Notes: a model not told the origin generated them from the letters alone. Shown: positions 46,459-57,986, counted from the stretch's first letter. The stretch: 64,000 nt of DNA from Gilliamella sp. App4-10 (GCF_001690495.1 NZ_LZGS01000035.1:496001-560000); one strand, 5' to 3'. Program-made: numbers and translations.

Positions 46459-47748
46459 TTACCAATCTAAGTTAATTAAAAAATCACGTAATTTGGCAAA
46501 ATCATCAGGCATATTATGGGAAAGTAATGTCATATCTGCACGTTCCGCTAGCGCTTTTGGCAGTGGAATTGACTTGCCAAGAATATCTTCAACCACCTCT
46601 TTAAATTTAGCTGGATGCGCCGTACCTAAAAATAGACCATATTCACCGTCTTGCAGTTGATCACGTAATACACGGTAAGCAATTGCACCATGGGGCTCTG
46701 ACAAATAATTTTTTTGATTAAGTTCACGAACGGTCTGCTTAGCAACTTCATCAGACACAGCAGCATGACCAAGTGATTTAAGTGCCCAACCTTCTCTTTT
46801 ATAAATTTCCTCAATTCGAGGCCAATTATTAGGTTGGCTAACATCCATTGCATTAGATAGCGTTGCAACTGTTGCGTGAGGTTCCCATTTTCCGGTTTCT
46901 AAATATCGTGGTACGGTATCATTCGCATTTGTTGCAGCAATAAAGCGTTTAATTGGTAAACCCATTGTTTTTGCAAGCAAACCAGCTGTTAAATCACCAA
47001 AATTACCACTTGGTACTGAAATCACAAGTTGTTCACGTTGCTTAGGCGTTAGTTGTGCATAAGCTTCAAAGTAATAACAAATTTGCGCTAGCAATCGGCT
47101 AATATTGATAGAATTAGCAGAATTCAAACCAATGTTAGTTTTTAATTCCTCATCATCAAATGCTTTTTTAACTAACGTTTGGCAAGCATCAAAGTCACTT
47201 TGAATCGCAATAGTATGGATGTTATCACCAAGTGTACAAAAAAGTTTTTCCTGTAATGGGCTAATTTTTCCCGCGGGATATAAAATTACGACCCGAATAT
47301 TAGGTAAATGATAAAATGCATGGGCGACAGCGGCTCCAGTATCACCAGATGTAGCGGTTAAAATAGTAATTTTTTTATCTGCTGCAACTTGGACTAATGC
47401 TTGCGCCATAAAACGTCCACCAAAATCTTTAAATGCGAGCGTTGGCCCGTGATAGAGTTCTAGTGAGCCAATATCTGCTTCTACCGATTTTACAAGGGCA
47501 GGAAATTGGAACGCATTGTTAACAAGCCTATGCATATCATCAAAGCTGATCTCATCACCAATAAAAGCAGATAAGATTTTAGCACTACGAGTCACAAAAT
47601 CGAGTGTTAATAATGATTCAATTTCGTTTATAGAAAACTTAGGTAGCTCTTGAGGGAAGAATAAACCTTGCCCTCTTCCTAATCCTTGTTGCACCGCATC
47701 AGCAAAACTAACTTGCTGGTAATGATCTTTTAAGTTATACAATTTCAT
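46459..47748 (-). CDS. thrC: Threonine synthase
   Basis: PLP-dependent enzyme converting O-phosphohomoserine to threonine. The 429 residues match the E. coli type, starting MKLYNLKDHYQQVSFADAVQQGLGRGQGLFFP. The PLP Lys lies in GPTLAFKDFGGRFMAQAL (about 107), and the phosphate loop is SGNFGDLTAGLLAK. It is the last gene of the operon, 113 bases after thrB. That gap is wider than usual and contains a small hairpin, but no clear stop signal. Confidence 0.97.
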   Translation of the reverse strand: MKLYNLKDHYQQVSFADAVQQGLGRGQGLFFPQELPKFSINEIESLLTLDFVTRSAKILSAFIGDEISFDDMHRLVNNAFQFPALVKSVEADIGSLELYHGPTLAFKDFGGRFMAQALVQVAADKKITILTATSGDTGAAVAHAFYHLPNIRVVILYPAGKISPLQEKLFCTLGDNIHTIAIQSDFDACQTLVKKAFDDEELKTNIGLNSANSINISRLLAQICYYFEAYAQLTPKQREQLVISVPSGNFGDLTAGLLAKTMGLPIKRFIAATNANDTVPRYLETGKWEPHATVATLSNAMDVSQPNNWPRIEEIYKREGWALKSLGHAAVSDEVAKQTVRELNQKNYLSEPHGAIAYRVLRDQLQDGEYGLFLGTAHPAKFKEVVEDILGKSIPLPKALAERADMTLLSHNMPDDFAKLRDFLINLDW

Positions 47749-47861
47749 AATATATTCCAGTTATCTTTATGCTTTAATTTTGTGCTTTTTCTGATATTAA
47801 CTTAATCAGCAAAAAGTTGGCGTCTTCTTAGGTTTAACTCGATTTTTTATAATCAATAAAC

Positions 47862-48800
47862 TTAGATCACTCTTGCACCTTGGGTATCTATTTTACAAAT
47901 ATGGGTAAAACCTTCATCATTTTGTAAATAACTATGTTTAAGCAGTAATTCAATTTGCTGAGCAGTTTCAAGCTTATCGGCAATCACAAACATTGTTGGA
48001 CCAGAACCGGAAATACCCGATGCCAACGCACCAAGTTGTTTAACCCGTTTTTGTGTTTCATCAAAGTGAGGCAATAGCTGTTTACGATAAGGTTCCGCAA
48101 TATTATCAAAAAGCATTGTCGCAGCTAGCTTAGATTGCTTGGTATAACAAGCATGCAAGAACCCACCAACATAGCGCCCATGCGCTATACAATCAGCTTT
48201 TTGATACTGGGCAGGTAATATTGCGCGCGCATCAGCGGTTGAAACCTTAATGCCTGGATATGCCATTACCCAGTACCACTCTTCAAAATGCGGTATCGAT
48301 TCACTAATGATGCCCATTTCATCAAGGATAAGTTGCATTCCACCCAAATAGCAGGGCGCCACATTATCATAATGCACACTACCCGAAATACGTCCTTCAA
48401 GTTCCCCCATCATTGAAAGCATTTCAAACTCATTAAATGGTTTATCAAAAAACTCATTTAAAGCAACAAATGCCCCAACCACAGAGCAAGCACTTGATCC
48501 TAGCCCCGAGCCAATTGGCATATTTTTTTCAAGCGTCATACTGACAGGCAATTTTTTACCCATTGCTTGGCAAAAGCGCTGCCAACATTGATAAACAATA
48601 TTATATTTAGGATCATAGGGTAGTTTTTTGACAAATTGACCTTTGCTAGTAAGGGAAAATTCGTTAGTAGATTCAACGGTAATACAGTCCCCCAGCATCG
48701 CACCACTAATCGGGCTAATTGCTGCACCTAATATATCAAAGCCAACACTAATATTGGCCATTGATGCGGGTGCATAAACAGTTAAAGATTTATGACTCAT
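47862..48800 (-). CDS. thrB: Homoserine kinase
   Basis: GHMP-family kinase making O-phosphohomoserine. It has 312 residues. [21 protein letters not shown] forms the N-terminal part, the phosphate-binding loop is [26 protein letters not shown] (about 85-110), and [17 protein letters not shown] is the third GHMP motif. It starts one base after the thrA stop, so the two are tightly coupled. Confidence 0.97.
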   Translation of the reverse strand: MSHKSLTVYAPASMANISVGFDILGAAISPISGAMLGDCITVESTNEFSLTSKGQFVKKLPYDPKYNIVYQCWQRFCQAMGKKLPVSMTLEKNMPIGSGLGSSACSVVGAFVALNEFFDKPFNEFEMLSMMGELEGRISGSVHYDNVAPCYLGGMQLILDEMGIISESIPHFEEWYWVMAYPGIKVSTADARAILPAQYQKADCIAHGRYVGGFLHACYTKQSKLAATMLFDNIAEPYRKQLLPHFDETQKRVKQLGALASGISGSGPTMFVIADKLETAQQIELLLKHSYLQNDEGFTHICKIDTQGARVI

Positions 48801-51257
48801 TTAACCCCCAATTTTGCCAGATGTAGTTCGTAAAATATCAGCAAAAACACCTGCTGCTGTGACATCATTCCCTGCACCATAACCACGTAAGACCAAAGGA
48901 ATTGGTTGGTAATAACGTGTATAAAATGCTAAGGCATTTTCGCCATTTTTGACTTTATAAAGAGGATCTTCACTATCGACAGCTTCAATTCTAACACTGC
49001 ATTGATTGTTTTCGATGCTACCCACATAACGTAATACTTTACCTTGTTTTGCCGCTTGTTCTGATTTTGCTTTAAACTCTAAATCTAATTGCGGTAATTT
49101 AGCCATAAACTCATCAATACTACCTTGTGCATATTCAAGAGGTAATACGGACTCGACATTGATTTGATCCAATTCTAATTGTAAACCTGATTCTCTAGCT
49201 AAAATAAGTAACTTTCTAGCTACATCGGTTCCAGATAGATCGTCTCGAGGATCAGGTTCAGTAAAGCCTTTTTCTTTTGCTAATTTAGTGGCTTCGGACA
49301 ATAACATTCCCTCATCAAGTTTTCCAAAAATAAAAGAGAGCGAACCTGATAATATGCCAGAGAATTTAATTAGTTCATCCCCAGCATTAAGTAGATTTTG
49401 TAAATTTTCAATAACGGGTAAACCAGCTCCAACATTGGTGTCGTACTGAAATTTACGTTTACTTTTTTCGGCTTCTTGACGTAAACGTAAATAATAAGCC
49501 ATTGAACTTGTATTTGCTTTTTTATTTGGCGTGACAACATGAAAGCCATTAGCTAAAAAGTCTGCATATTTATCAGATATTTCACAACTAGAAGTACAAT
49601 CAACTAAAATTGGATTAAGTAATCGATTATTTTTAGCAAACTCAATAATTCCATCTAACGAATAACTATTTTCACTGTGCTTAATTTGCTCTCGCCAATT
49701 TGAAAGATCGATACCATCGCGATTAAGAACGTTATGTTTAGAATTAAATAACCCACAAACACGCAAATCGATCTGTTTGTTTTTAAGCCATGCTTGTTGA
49801 CGTTCGATTTGATCGATTAATGCACCACCAACACCACCAACACCAATCACAAACACATCAAGCATTTTATCAGTACCAAATAACATCTGATGTGCAACAC
49901 GTACGCCCATCACGGCAACATCATTATCAACCACAACTGAAATAGACCGTTCAGATGAACCTTGTGCTATAGCAACAATATTTATATTGGCTCTAGCAAG
50001 TGCTGTAAAGAAGTTAGCCGATAAGCCTCGCAATGTCCGCATACCATCGCCCACAACGGAAATAATAGCAAGTCTTTCGATCACTTCAATCGGTTCAAGT
50101 AATCCATCTTTTAGTTCTAAGAAAAATTCATCGCTCAATGCTTCTTCTGCCCGATAAAGTTCAGTTTGAGGTATACAAAAACTGATACTATATTCTGATG
50201 AAGATTGAGTAATAAGTACGACTGAAATACCTGCATAAGACATTGCAGAAAAAACACGTGCTGACATACCAACCATACCTTTTAATCCAGGACCAGAAAC
50301 ATTGATCATTGCCATATCATTTAAATTGGTGATACCTTTTACTGGTGTAGTTGAATCAACAACATTAGCACCAATCAGTGTTCCCGGTGCATCGGGATTA
50401 TTCGTATTTTTAATTAAACAAGGGATTTGGAACTGGGCAATAGGTAAAATTGTTCTTGGATGAAGTACTTTTGCACCAAAATATGAAAGCTCCATGGCTT
50501 CTTGATAAGACATCGTTGTAAGCAGTTTAGCATCGGGTACAATACGAGGATCACAGGTATAAACACCATCAACATCTGTCCATATTTCACAGCTATTAGC
50601 GCGTAAGCATGCCGCGAGTACCGAAGCTGAATAGTCTGAACCATTACGCCCAAGAACAACTAACTCGCCTTTCTCATTACCTGCTGTAAAACCAGGCATT
50701 AAAATAATATGATCTTGTGGGATACGCATTTCACTAATTCGGTGTGAAGACTCTGCAATATCGACCGTTGATTCTAAATAGCTACCTTCTGCAATTAACA
50801 TTGCGACTGGATTGATTACAGTAACTAAATGCCCCTTAGCTTTTAATAGTTCTACCATAATGGCGATAGAAAGTTTTTCACCACGACAGATAATTGATGC
50901 ATTAATGCTATCAGGGCATTGACCTAATAAACCAATACCCTTAAGCAATTGCTTAATATTATTTAATTCATCAAGCGCAAAGCGCTTCATCTGTTCATAA
51001 GCAAAATTAGGTTGTGCTTTTGCAATACCTTCTAATAAATCAGCAAAGATTTTTTCAGCATCATAGATATTATTTTGTATATCTTGTCCTGCAACTGTTT
51101 TTTCAACCATTGCAACTAAATGGTTGGTAATTTTAGCTGGTGCCGATAAAACAGCAGCGGTTTGCTCTTGTTTAGCATTATTTTTAATAATCTCTGCAAC
51201 TCGCAAAAAACGTTCTACGTTAGCAACAGATGTTCCTCCAAATTTTAAAACTTTCAT
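48801..51257 (-). CDS. thrA: Bifunctional aspartokinase I/homoserine dehydrogenase I
   Basis: First and third enzymes of threonine synthesis in one chain of 818 residues (E. coli 820). The kinase domain begins [23 protein letters not shown] and includes [20 protein letters not shown]. Two ACT-type regulatory regions follow (about 310-460), [23 protein letters not shown] and [14 protein letters not shown], which in E. coli give threonine inhibition. The dehydrogenase starts near [16 protein letters not shown] (about 468) and carries VTPNKKANT and [22 protein letters not shown]. It is controlled by the thrL attenuator about 160 bases upstream. Confidence 0.98.
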   Translation of the reverse strand: MKVLKFGGTSVANVERFLRVAEIIKNNAKQEQTAAVLSAPAKITNHLVAMVEKTVAGQDIQNNIYDAEKIFADLLEGIAKAQPNFAYEQMKRFALDELNNIKQLLKGIGLLGQCPDSINASIICRGEKLSIAIMVELLKAKGHLVTVINPVAMLIAEGSYLESTVDIAESSHRISEMRIPQDHIILMPGFTAGNEKGELVVLGRNGSDYSASVLAACLRANSCEIWTDVDGVYTCDPRIVPDAKLLTTMSYQEAMELSYFGAKVLHPRTILPIAQFQIPCLIKNTNNPDAPGTLIGANVVDSTTPVKGITNLNDMAMINVSGPGLKGMVGMSARVFSAMSYAGISVVLITQSSSEYSISFCIPQTELYRAEEALSDEFFLELKDGLLEPIEVIERLAIISVVGDGMRTLRGLSANFFTALARANINIVAIAQGSSERSISVVVDNDVAVMGVRVAHQMLFGTDKMLDVFVIGVGGVGGALIDQIERQQAWLKNKQIDLRVCGLFNSKHNVLNRDGIDLSNWREQIKHSENSYSLDGIIEFAKNNRLLNPILVDCTSSCEISDKYADFLANGFHVVTPNKKANTSSMAYYLRLRQEAEKSKRKFQYDTNVGAGLPVIENLQNLLNAGDELIKFSGILSGSLSFIFGKLDEGMLLSEATKLAKEKGFTEPDPRDDLSGTDVARKLLILARESGLQLELDQINVESVLPLEYAQGSIDEFMAKLPQLDLEFKAKSEQAAKQGKVLRYVGSIENNQCSVRIEAVDSEDPLYKVKNGENALAFYTRYYQPIPLVLRGYGAGNDVTAAGVFADILRTTSGKIGG

Positions 51258-51418
51258 ATCACACCTTACTTATTATCATAATTTATGCCATTATTATTTG
51301 AGTTATTGTTTTTAGCGCTTGCTTATAGGTATCAAAAAAATCTTGTAGTATTATCACGCTATTTTCATTTTTAACTTATTTCTTTGTTTACGTTAACTAT
51401 ATTACTTTCATACAAAAT

Positions 51419-51446
51419 AAAAACCCGCCTTTAAGGGCGGGTTTTT
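51419..51446 (-). terminator. Attenuator terminator of the thr operon
   Basis: On the minus strand AAACCCGCC pairs with GGCGGGTTT and is followed by TTATTTT. The 5' arm is complementary to GGGCGGGTT overlapping the last codons of the leader peptide gene (51467-51475), giving the alternative antiterminator pairing. Confidence 0.9.
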
Positions 51447-51464
51447 TAATATCTTTTGGAAAAA

Positions 51465-51536
51465 TCAACCCGCCCTAGATCGCATAATAGTACCTAAAGT
51501 GCCAATGATGTTTGTCATACTAGTTAAAATTATCAT
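51465..51536 (-). CDS. thrL: thr operon leader peptide
   Basis: Open frame of 23 codons starting at the ATG at 51536 with GAGGG 5 bases upstream. It begins MIILTSMTNIIGTLGT and ends in RSRAG. It contains four Thr and five Ile codons, the two amino acids sensed by the E. coli thr attenuator, and ends in Ala-Gly like E. coli ThrL. The last codons overlap GGGCGGGTT, which can pair with the terminator arm downstream. Ribosome stalling at scarce Thr- or Ile-tRNA should therefore free transcription into thrABC. The sequence shows all the required parts; the family itself is not alignable beyond this. Confidence 0.87.
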   Translation of the reverse strand: MIILTSMTNIIGTLGTIMRSRAG

Positions 51537-51575
51537 GATTTCCCTCGGAAATTATTAAATTAAGCTCAAAACAAA

Positions 51576-51603
51576 ACAGCCCGACATTTTCATGTCAGGC
51601 TGT
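51576..51603 (-). terminator. Terminator upstream of thrL
   Basis: ACAGCCTGACAT-type stem (12 bp with one wobble, loop of 4) on the minus strand followed by TTTTGTTTT. It ends the small unknown gene and insulates the thr operon from it. Confidence 0.85.
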
Positions 51604-51606
51604 AAT

Positions 51607-51936
51607 TTAAAAAACCTTTTTGCTGTTTTCGTACTCATTGACAACTTTATTTAATGCTAGATATATGCTTTGAGCATCTTGTTTCTTTAATGCTTCATCT
51701 AAAATATTAAGATACGATAACATCAATTTTTGATTATCTTCGGCAAATTGTGGAGATATTTCCTGATCTTCATATAACATAACATATGTGCGAGCAAATC
51801 CAAAAATCAAAAAATAAACTGACGCATTTTTTGGATCTTCTTGAATTAGTACTCTCATTGCATTTCGTAGTTTTACATAACTATCTGTACCAGGCAAACT
51901 TGTCGCAAATGTTTTCGTTACATCAGAAAATGTCAT
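51607..51936 (-). CDS. Hypothetical protein, 109 residues
   Basis: Not recognised. From the ATG at 51936 (longer frame starts with a TTG at 51951) the product begins MTFSDVTKTFATSLPGTDSY. It is predicted mostly helical, soluble and without signal peptide, with segments VKLRNAMRVLIQEDP, FLIFGFARTYVMLYEDQ and SYLNILDEALKKQDA. The spacing of acidic and hydrophobic residues suggests a small helical bundle. It has its own terminator and stands between ydfG and the thr operon, so it is a single-gene unit on the minus strand. Codon use looks like neighbouring genes, supporting a real gene. Confidence 0.7.
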   Translation of the reverse strand: MTFSDVTKTFATSLPGTDSYVKLRNAMRVLIQEDPKNASVYFLIFGFARTYVMLYEDQEISPQFAEDNQKLMLSYLNILDEALKKQDAQSIYLALNKVVNEYENSKKVF

Positions 51937-52074
51937 TGCCTTAAACCTCAATCAAATTCATAAGAAGAAAGGATAGCAACCCATTAGCAGAAGTGCAAGT
52001 CTATTTTGTTTACCAACCATAATTTTTTTGTTTCCAGTAAAAATCAGCTACAAAACTCAATAATAAGGATTATA

Positions 52075-52830
52075 TTATTTATCTTCTTTACAAACAGTCA
52101 ATCCTGCCGGCGCTTGTGCAACAGGCATTATTTCAATTGAATTGACATTGAAATGAGTTGGTGTATTAACTAACCAAGAGACAGTATTGGCAATATCTTC
52201 AGGAGTAATAAATTCAACGCCTTGGTAAATCGCTGAAGCCTTTTCGTTATCGCCATGAAATCGAACATTTGAGAACTCTGTACCACCACATAATCCAGGC
52301 TCAATATTAGTGACCCTTACTTTTTTTCCTAATAAATCTGTCCGCAAATTAGCACTAAACTGTTTAACAAAGGCTTTAGATGCACCATAAACATTCCCAC
52401 CTTTATAGGCATAAGTGCCAGCCACAGATCCAAGATTAATGATATAACCAAAATTGCGATCAACCATTTCTGGTAAAATTTGTCGAGTTAAATTTACTAG
52501 CCCAATAATATTGGTTTCAATCATTGTTTCCCAATCGTTATAATCTGCTTCATAAGCAGGCTCTAAGCCTAATGCTAAACCTGCATTATTAATCAAAACG
52601 TCTATGGGTTGGAATTCATTCGGTAATTGTAACAAAATGGTATTCACTGCATCTTTTTTAGTTATATCTAATGGCAATGACAAAAAATTAATACCTAATT
52701 CATCTGCAAGTTTTTGTAGTTTATCTATACGCCTAGCTACACCTATTACTTTATAACCGTCTGCAATTAGCTTACGGCAAATGGCTTGCCCAAAACCAGA
52801 GGATGCACCAGTAACTAAAGCTATATTCAT
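52075..52830 (-). CDS. ydfG: NADP-dependent 3-hydroxy acid dehydrogenase YdfG (SDR)
   Basis: Classical short-chain dehydrogenase of 251 residues that in E. coli oxidises L-allo-threonine, serine and 3-hydroxypropionate-type acids and reduces malonic semialdehyde. The NADP motif VTGASSGFGQAI lies at residues 6-17 with Arg in GVARRIDKL favouring NADP. NNAG is followed by Ser in LGSVAGTYAYKGGNVYGASKAF, where Tyr-x-x-x-Lys forms the catalytic pair (about 147-151). The end NSIEIMPVAQAPAGL matches YdfG. Confidence 0.93.
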   Translation of the reverse strand: MNIALVTGASSGFGQAICRKLIADGYKVIGVARRIDKLQKLADELGINFLSLPLDITKKDAVNTILLQLPNEFQPIDVLINNAGLALGLEPAYEADYNDWETMIETNIIGLVNLTRQILPEMVDRNFGYIINLGSVAGTYAYKGGNVYGASKAFVKQFSANLRTDLLGKKVRVTNIEPGLCGGTEFSNVRFHGDNEKASAIYQGVEFITPEDIANTVSWLVNTPTHFNVNSIEIMPVAQAPAGLTVCKEDK

Positions 52831-52961
52831 ATTAAATCCCCTTATAAACTAAAATGAAAATTTGAGTATATTTCGATAAACTACAATATGCATACACAAC
52901 AAATAAACTAAAACACCTACTTCCCTGAAATTTTTTCACAAAAATATTTATCTAATACGTA

Positions 52962-52988
52962 TAAAAAACCCGCTTAATGAGCGGGTTG
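52962..52988 (-). terminator. Terminator of uspA
   Basis: AACCCGCT and AGCGGGTT form the stem on the minus strand with a 4-5 base loop and a TTTTTT run, 13 bases after the uspA stop. Confidence 0.88.
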
Positions 52989-53000
52989 ATATTTAATACT

Positions 53001-53453
53001 TCATTTAGCAGATTCTTGCACAGGTTCTTCATCTTTTAATGGCACAATTAAAGTATCAATATGAGTACTATTGATAAGTTGACGAGCAGAAGACATTAAC
53101 TTACTCCAAAAGTCCTGATGATGGCCACACACGACTAAATCAGCACCATATTCGTGAATTGCCTCAATTAATACTTGGTCAAATTCTCCATTTCCTGAAA
53201 GAGTGTGAGCAATAGGATAACCCGCATCATCTGCCAATTTATTTAATGCAATGTGTGCATCTTCAGTAATTCGATCTTTCATATCATTCATATTAATATC
53301 AACCAAACCAGTATAAAGATCAGAATAGTTAATACCAACATGAATCAATGATATTTGAGCATTATACGGCCTAGCCATAGAAACTGCTTTTTCGACAAGA
53401 ACTTCACTTTCAGGCGATAAATCCACTGCAACTAATATGTGTTTATAAGCCAT
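53001..53453 (-). CDS. uspA: Universal stress protein A
   Basis: Cytosolic stress protein of 150 residues, opening [27 protein letters not shown] like E. coli UspA. The UspA fold continues with [21 protein letters not shown] and [25 protein letters not shown], ending in [12 protein letters not shown]. The Gly-rich ATP-binding loop of the other Usp class is absent, as in UspA itself. It follows pitA by 64 bases on the same strand; uspA and pitA are also neighbours in E. coli, though the uspB gene between them there is missing. Confidence 0.94.
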   Translation of the reverse strand: MAYKHILVAVDLSPESEVLVEKAVSMARPYNAQISLIHVGINYSDLYTGLVDINMNDMKDRITEDAHIALNKLADDAGYPIAHTLSGNGEFDQVLIEAIHEYGADLVVCGHHQDFWSKLMSSARQLINSTHIDTLIVPLKDEEPVQESAK

Positions 53454-53517
53454 AATACGTTACTCCTTCCTATTTGATGCTCAGGTTAAATTACAAATTG
53501 ATATTCTCTTTTTACTA

Positions 53518-55032
53518 CTAAATTAATTTTTGAGCAAGCCAAAAAAGTGATCCAGATAGCAAAATCGAAATTGGAAGTGTTAAAATCCATGTTAACGCAA
53601 TATTTTTAATGGTTTTACCCTGTACTCCACCACCATCAACGATCATTGTACCAGCAACAGATGATGAAAGAACTTGGGTTGTCGATACTGGCATACCGGT
53701 ATAACTTGCAATCCCAATTGATAAAGCCGTTGTGATTTGTGCCGACACCCCCTGTGCGTAAGTCATACCTTTTTTACCAATTTTTTCACCTATAGTAATA
53801 GCTACACGCCGCCACCCTATCATTGTTCCAACTGCCAACGCCGAAGCTACCGCAATAATGATCCAAATAGGCGCATATTCAACAGTTTTGAGCAAATCAT
53901 TATTTAAAGATTTTAAATATTGTTTGTCTTCTGGTGGCACATTAGGTTGTTTGGCAACATGCAAAACAGTATCAGATAAACATAATAATATACGTCTAGC
54001 CTGAGATCGTTGTTCTACATTTAACGATTGATAATCATTAATTTTATTAAAAAGTGAATTCGCTATTCCAATAGTGATGAAGGAACGAGAATAATCACAA
54101 TGATATTGATTCAAATCTGTAATAGGAATGTTTGCATCAATCGCAGATTGTTTACCTATCACAGTTGTTAAATCTTCACTATGCGAAACAAAATACTCTT
54201 CAATATTATGGATTGCATTACGGGTATTAGTAATATCATAAGTAGGAGCATTCATATTAACGATAAAACCAGCAGGGGCAATTCCCATTAACACTAACAT
54301 TAATAAACCAATTCCTTTTTGCCCATCATTAGCACCATGAGAAAAGCTCACGCCAGCAGCCGATATAATAAGCATGATACGGATCCAAAACGGTGGCTTT
54401 TTCTTGCCATAGAGTTTTTCACGCTGTTCAGGCGTCATAAAAATACGTTCTCTTTTTTTACTGCTCTTTTTACTTTGCCCTTTACGTGTCCAATATTTAC
54501 GTAGAAAAAAGATCATTAACCCGGCAATAACAAGACCAACTATTGGTGAAATAATCAAGGATAAAAAGATTTGGAGCATCTTAGGGATATTAAGCGCATC
54601 AATGATTGATGTATCCATAATCAATGCATTTGCAAGTGCCACTCCAATAATAGAACCAATTAAAGTATGTGAACTTGATGCAGGAATACCAACATACCAA
54701 GTACCTAAATTCCAAATAATTGCTGCAAATAAAATAGAAAATACCATAGCAAGCCCATGAGCCGAACTGACATTAAGTAATAAATCAGTTGGTAACAAGT
54801 GCACAATTGCATAAGCAACACTAAGCCCACCAAGTAACACGCCAAAGAAATTAAATACTCCTGCCATAAAAACTGCGAGTTGTTCTTTAAGTGCCCTTGT
54901 ATAAATAACAGTGGCAACAGCATTGGCGGTGTCATGAAATCCATTGATAGCCTCGTAAAAAAGTACAAAAAGTAAAGCAAAGGCTAATACTATAATGGTT
55001 GAAAATTCTAAATCAGCAAATAGATGAAACAT
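53518..55032 (-). CDS. pitA: Low-affinity phosphate transporter PitA
   Basis: Proton-coupled metal-phosphate permease of 504 residues (E. coli PitA 499), with about ten membrane helices in two halves around a hydrophilic loop. Both repeats of the family signature are visible: [23 protein letters not shown] near residue 27, and [28 protein letters not shown] near 220-245. [24 protein letters not shown] and [19 protein letters not shown] form the paired substrate loops. The loop includes a Lys/Arg-rich stretch ([11 protein letters not shown]). Confidence 0.95.
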   Translation of the reverse strand: MFHLFADLEFSTIIVLAFALLFVLFYEAINGFHDTANAVATVIYTRALKEQLAVFMAGVFNFFGVLLGGLSVAYAIVHLLPTDLLLNVSSAHGLAMVFSILFAAIIWNLGTWYVGIPASSSHTLIGSIIGVALANALIMDTSIIDALNIPKMLQIFLSLIISPIVGLVIAGLMIFFLRKYWTRKGQSKKSSKKRERIFMTPEQREKLYGKKKPPFWIRIMLIISAAGVSFSHGANDGQKGIGLLMLVLMGIAPAGFIVNMNAPTYDITNTRNAIHNIEEYFVSHSEDLTTVIGKQSAIDANIPITDLNQYHCDYSRSFITIGIANSLFNKINDYQSLNVEQRSQARRILLCLSDTVLHVAKQPNVPPEDKQYLKSLNNDLLKTVEYAPIWIIIAVASALAVGTMIGWRRVAITIGEKIGKKGMTYAQGVSAQITTALSIGIASYTGMPVSTTQVLSSSVAGTMIVDGGGVQGKTIKNIALTWILTLPISILLSGSLFWLAQKLI

Positions 55033-55101
55033 AATATATCTTTCTGTTGTTAATTAGCACCACTATTATCCTTGAGAATAGGCTAATGAGCAAAACAATT
55101 T

Positions 55102-56073
55102 TTACATTTTTTGTTGGGCATAACGTGCCGCTAAAAAGGCACAAATCATTAATTGGATTTGATGGAAGATCATTAAAGGTAAAATCATAATGCCTATTAT
55201 TGATATGGGAAAAAGAACACTTGCCATTGGAATACCACTCGCTAAGCTCTTTTTCGAGCCACAAAATACAATTGTGATTTCATCTTCTTTGCTAAAACCT
55301 AAAAATCTTGCACTATAAGTGGTAATAAATAACACTATAGTCAATAGAATAATCGAGAAAAATAGAATGTTTAATAATGATAAAAAACCAACTTGCAACC
55401 ATATACCATTAACTACCGCATCACTAAAAGCAACATAAACTACTAATAAAATCGACAGGCGATCTATTTTAGAAATAACGCTTTTATATTTATTTATCCA
55501 TTTGCCAATAAAACGTCTAGATAAATGCCCAACAATAAAAGGCAACATCAGTTTTAACATAATAGAGCTAATCGCATCAATTATGTTCATTGATGTCGAA
55601 GCTTGGGTATGCATTAATAATCCAACCAAAAGAGGGGTAATAAAAACACCTAATAAAGTTGATGCAGATGCACTACAAACAGCTGCTGCTACATTACCTT
55701 TTGCTATTGAAGTGAAAGCTATAGCTGATTGTACTGTTGCCGGTAAAACACAAAGATAAATAAAGCCTAAATAAATATCTTGTGATAAAAAATTTGGCAC
55801 CAACAATTGCATCATCAAACCTAATATAGGAAAAATCACAAAGGTAGTAGCAAATATTAATAAATGCAATCGCCAATTCTTTATGCCAACAACAATTGCT
55901 TGAAAAGAGAGTTTGGCGCCATGCATAAAAAAGAGTAAGCCAATAGCGAAGGTTGTAAGGTATTCAAAAACAGTTTTGGTTTGTCCTTCACAAGGAAAAA
56001 CACTAGCTGTAATCACAACACAAATTAAAATCCATAAAAATGAATCAATCTTAAATCGTTGCAGTATATTCAT
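55102..56073 (-). CDS. YfeH-like SBF-family transporter
   Basis: Membrane protein of 323 residues in the bile acid:Na+ symporter superfamily, YfeH (SBF-like, PF13593) branch, with about ten helices. Typical segments are FAIGLLFFMHGAKLSF, FIYLCVLPATVQSAIAFTSIAKGNVAAAVCSASASTLLGVFITPLLVGLLM (the crossover motif in the first half) and FCGSKKSLASGIPMASVLF in the second. The ligand is unknown. It lies 69 bases upstream of pitA, probably a separate unit. Confidence 0.88.
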   Translation of the reverse strand: MNILQRFKIDSFLWILICVVITASVFPCEGQTKTVFEYLTTFAIGLLFFMHGAKLSFQAIVVGIKNWRLHLLIFATTFVIFPILGLMMQLLVPNFLSQDIYLGFIYLCVLPATVQSAIAFTSIAKGNVAAAVCSASASTLLGVFITPLLVGLLMHTQASTSMNIIDAISSIMLKLMLPFIVGHLSRRFIGKWINKYKSVISKIDRLSILLVVYVAFSDAVVNGIWLQVGFLSLLNILFFSIILLTIVLFITTYSARFLGFSKEDEITIVFCGSKKSLASGIPMASVLFPISIIGIMILPLMIFHQIQLMICAFLAARYAQQKM

Positions 56074-56102
56074 GGTTTTTAGTGTCTTTAATTAAAAACA
56101 AT

Positions 56103-56127
56103 TAAAAAAATCGCCACAAAAGTGGCG
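56103..56127 (-). terminator. Terminator of rpoD
   Basis: CGCCAC and GTGGCG form the stem with a 4-base loop; on the minus strand it is followed by ATTTTTTTAAT, 21 bases past the rpoD stop. Confidence 0.87.
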
Positions 56128-56147
56128 TTATATGTAAATGATAAAAT

Positions 56148-57986
56148 TTATTCTAAGAAACTACGAAGCACATCGGATCGACTTGGATGGCGCAACTTAC
56201 GCAAGGCTTTAGCTTCAATTTGACGAATACGTTCTCGTGTAACATCAAATTGTTTACCGACTTCTTCTAGCGTATGATCCGTATTCATATCAATACCAAA
56301 TCGCATACGTAACACTTTGGCTTCTCTTGGCGTTAATCCAGATAAAATATCACGTGTCGCACTGCGTAGGCTTTCAGACGTAGCTGCATCTAACGGTTGC
56401 TCAAGAGCAGTATCTTCAATAAAGTCACCTAAATGGGAATCTTCATCATCCCCAACAGGTGTTTCCATTGAAATGGGCTCTTTAGCAATCTTAAGCACTT
56501 TACGAATTTTGTCTTCAGGCATTTGCATGCGTTCTGACAACTCTTCAGGCGTTGGTTCACGACCAATCTCTTGTAACATTTGACGTGAAATACGGTTTAG
56601 TTTATTGATTGTTTCAATCATATGTACTGGAATACGAATTGTTCTTGCTTGGTCAGCAATGGATCGAGTAATGGCTTGCCTAATCCACCAAGTCGCATAG
56701 GTTGAAAATTTATAACCACGACGGTATTCAAACTTATCAACCGCTTTCATCAAACCAATATTACCTTCTTGGATAAGATCTAAGAATTGTAATCCGCGAT
56801 TGGTATATTTCTTCGCAATAGAGATAACGAGACGCAAATTAGCCTCAACCATTTCTTTCTTAGCACGGCGTGCTTTAGCTTCACCAATAGACATGCGCCG
56901 ATTAATATCTTTGATTTGCTCAATAGAAAGGTTAGTTTCTATTTCAATTTGCTGCAATAGATTGATCTGAACTTGAATAGGTTCTTCAAATTCTTTCAAA
57001 CTTATAGCAAATGCGCCTTTAGCTGTTAATGCCTTTTGATACCAGCTCATATTATTTTCATTACCAGTAAAATGCGTCATAAACTGCTTTTTCGGCATTT
57101 TGCATTGTTCCACACAGATCTTCATAATTGCACGTTCATGTGTTCTAACGCGCTCCATCATGCTTCTCATGTTATTAACAAGAATATCAAACTGCTTAGC
57201 AACTAAACGAAATTGTTTGAATATTTCTGATAAGTTTTCAATCTCTTTTTGCGCTTTTTTATGAGCTCGACCATATTTTTTAATAGCATCCGATGTTTTA
57301 TCATGTTGCTCTTTTAATTCAGCAAATTTAGCTCTGGCAACTTCAGGATCAATAGAAACATCATCATCAGTTGAAGAATCGCTTTCTTCATCCTCATTCT
57401 CATCGTCGCTATCATCAATGTCAATTTCGGTTTCACTAACTAACTCTTCAGGTAGTTCTTCAGAGACTTCCTCAGCATTTGGATCAACAAAACCGGTAAT
57501 CAAATCAGATAAGCGAACCTGTCCGCTTTCGATCAAATTATATTGCTCTAAAAGATAGGTAATGGCTTCTGGATATTCGGATACTGACGTTTGAACCTGA
57601 TTAATGCCATCTTCAATACGTTTAGCAATATCAATTTCACCTTCACGTGTTAACAACTCAACCGCGCCCATTTCGCGCATATACATACGAACAGGATCGG
57701 TTGTTCTACCAATTTCTGACTCAACATTAGATAATACTAATGCTGTTGCTGCTTCAACGGCTTCCTCATCAGGGACATTATCTGAAAGTAATAACTCATC
57801 AGAATCTGGGGCTTCTTCAAGCACTTGAATGCCCATATCATTAATCATTTGGATAATATCTTCAATCTGATCTGAATCAATAATCTCTTCAGGTAAATGA
57901 TCGTTGACATCAGCATAGGTCAGGTATCCTAGCTCCTTACCTCGAATGATTAGGAGTTTTAGCTGTGATTGAGAATTTTGCTCCAT
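56148..57986 (-). CDS. rpoD: RNA polymerase sigma-70 factor RpoD
   Basis: Primary sigma factor of 612 residues (E. coli 613). It opens [31 protein letters not shown] (region 1.1) and has an acidic nonconserved insert ([21 protein letters not shown], about 190-212). Region 2 includes [55 protein letters not shown], which melts and reads the -10 box. Region 4 ends with [31 protein letters not shown] for the -35 box. It is last in the rpsU-dnaG-rpoD operon. Confidence 0.98.
   Translation of the reverse strand: MEQNSQSQLKLLIIRGKELGYLTYADVNDHLPEEIIDSDQIEDIIQMINDMGIQVLEEAPDSDELLLSDNVPDEEAVEAATALVLSNVESEIGRTTDPVRMYMREMGAVELLTREGEIDIAKRIEDGINQVQTSVSEYPEAITYLLEQYNLIESGQVRLSDLITGFVDPNAEEVSEELPEELVSETEIDIDDSDDENEDEESDSSTDDDVSIDPEVARAKFAELKEQHDKTSDAIKKYGRAHKKAQKEIENLSEIFKQFRLVAKQFDILVNNMRSMMERVRTHERAIMKICVEQCKMPKKQFMTHFTGNENNMSWYQKALTAKGAFAISLKEFEEPIQVQINLLQQIEIETNLSIEQIKDINRRMSIGEAKARRAKKEMVEANLRLVISIAKKYTNRGLQFLDLIQEGNIGLMKAVDKFEYRRGYKFSTYATWWIRQAITRSIADQARTIRIPVHMIETINKLNRISRQMLQEIGREPTPEELSERMQMPEDKIRKVLKIAKEPISMETPVGDDEDSHLGDFIEDTALEQPLDAATSESLRSATRDILSGLTPREAKVLRMRFGIDMNTDHTLEEVGKQFDVTRERIRQIEAKALRKLRHPSRSDVLRSFLE

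Noticed and set aside
46277-46465. 62-residue open frame between nrdR and thrC
   Set aside because: Runs through the thrC terminator hairpin, has no ribosome-binding site and no recognisable pattern.
47749-47861. Hairpin-like sequence between thrB and thrC as an attenuator or terminator
   Set aside because: Weak A/T stem with a bulge and no T-run on the minus strand; not enough to claim regulation.
54705-55264. Minus-strand open frames overlapping pitA and the YfeH-like gene
   Set aside because: Hydrophobic alternative-frame readings of membrane-protein genes; no independent starts.
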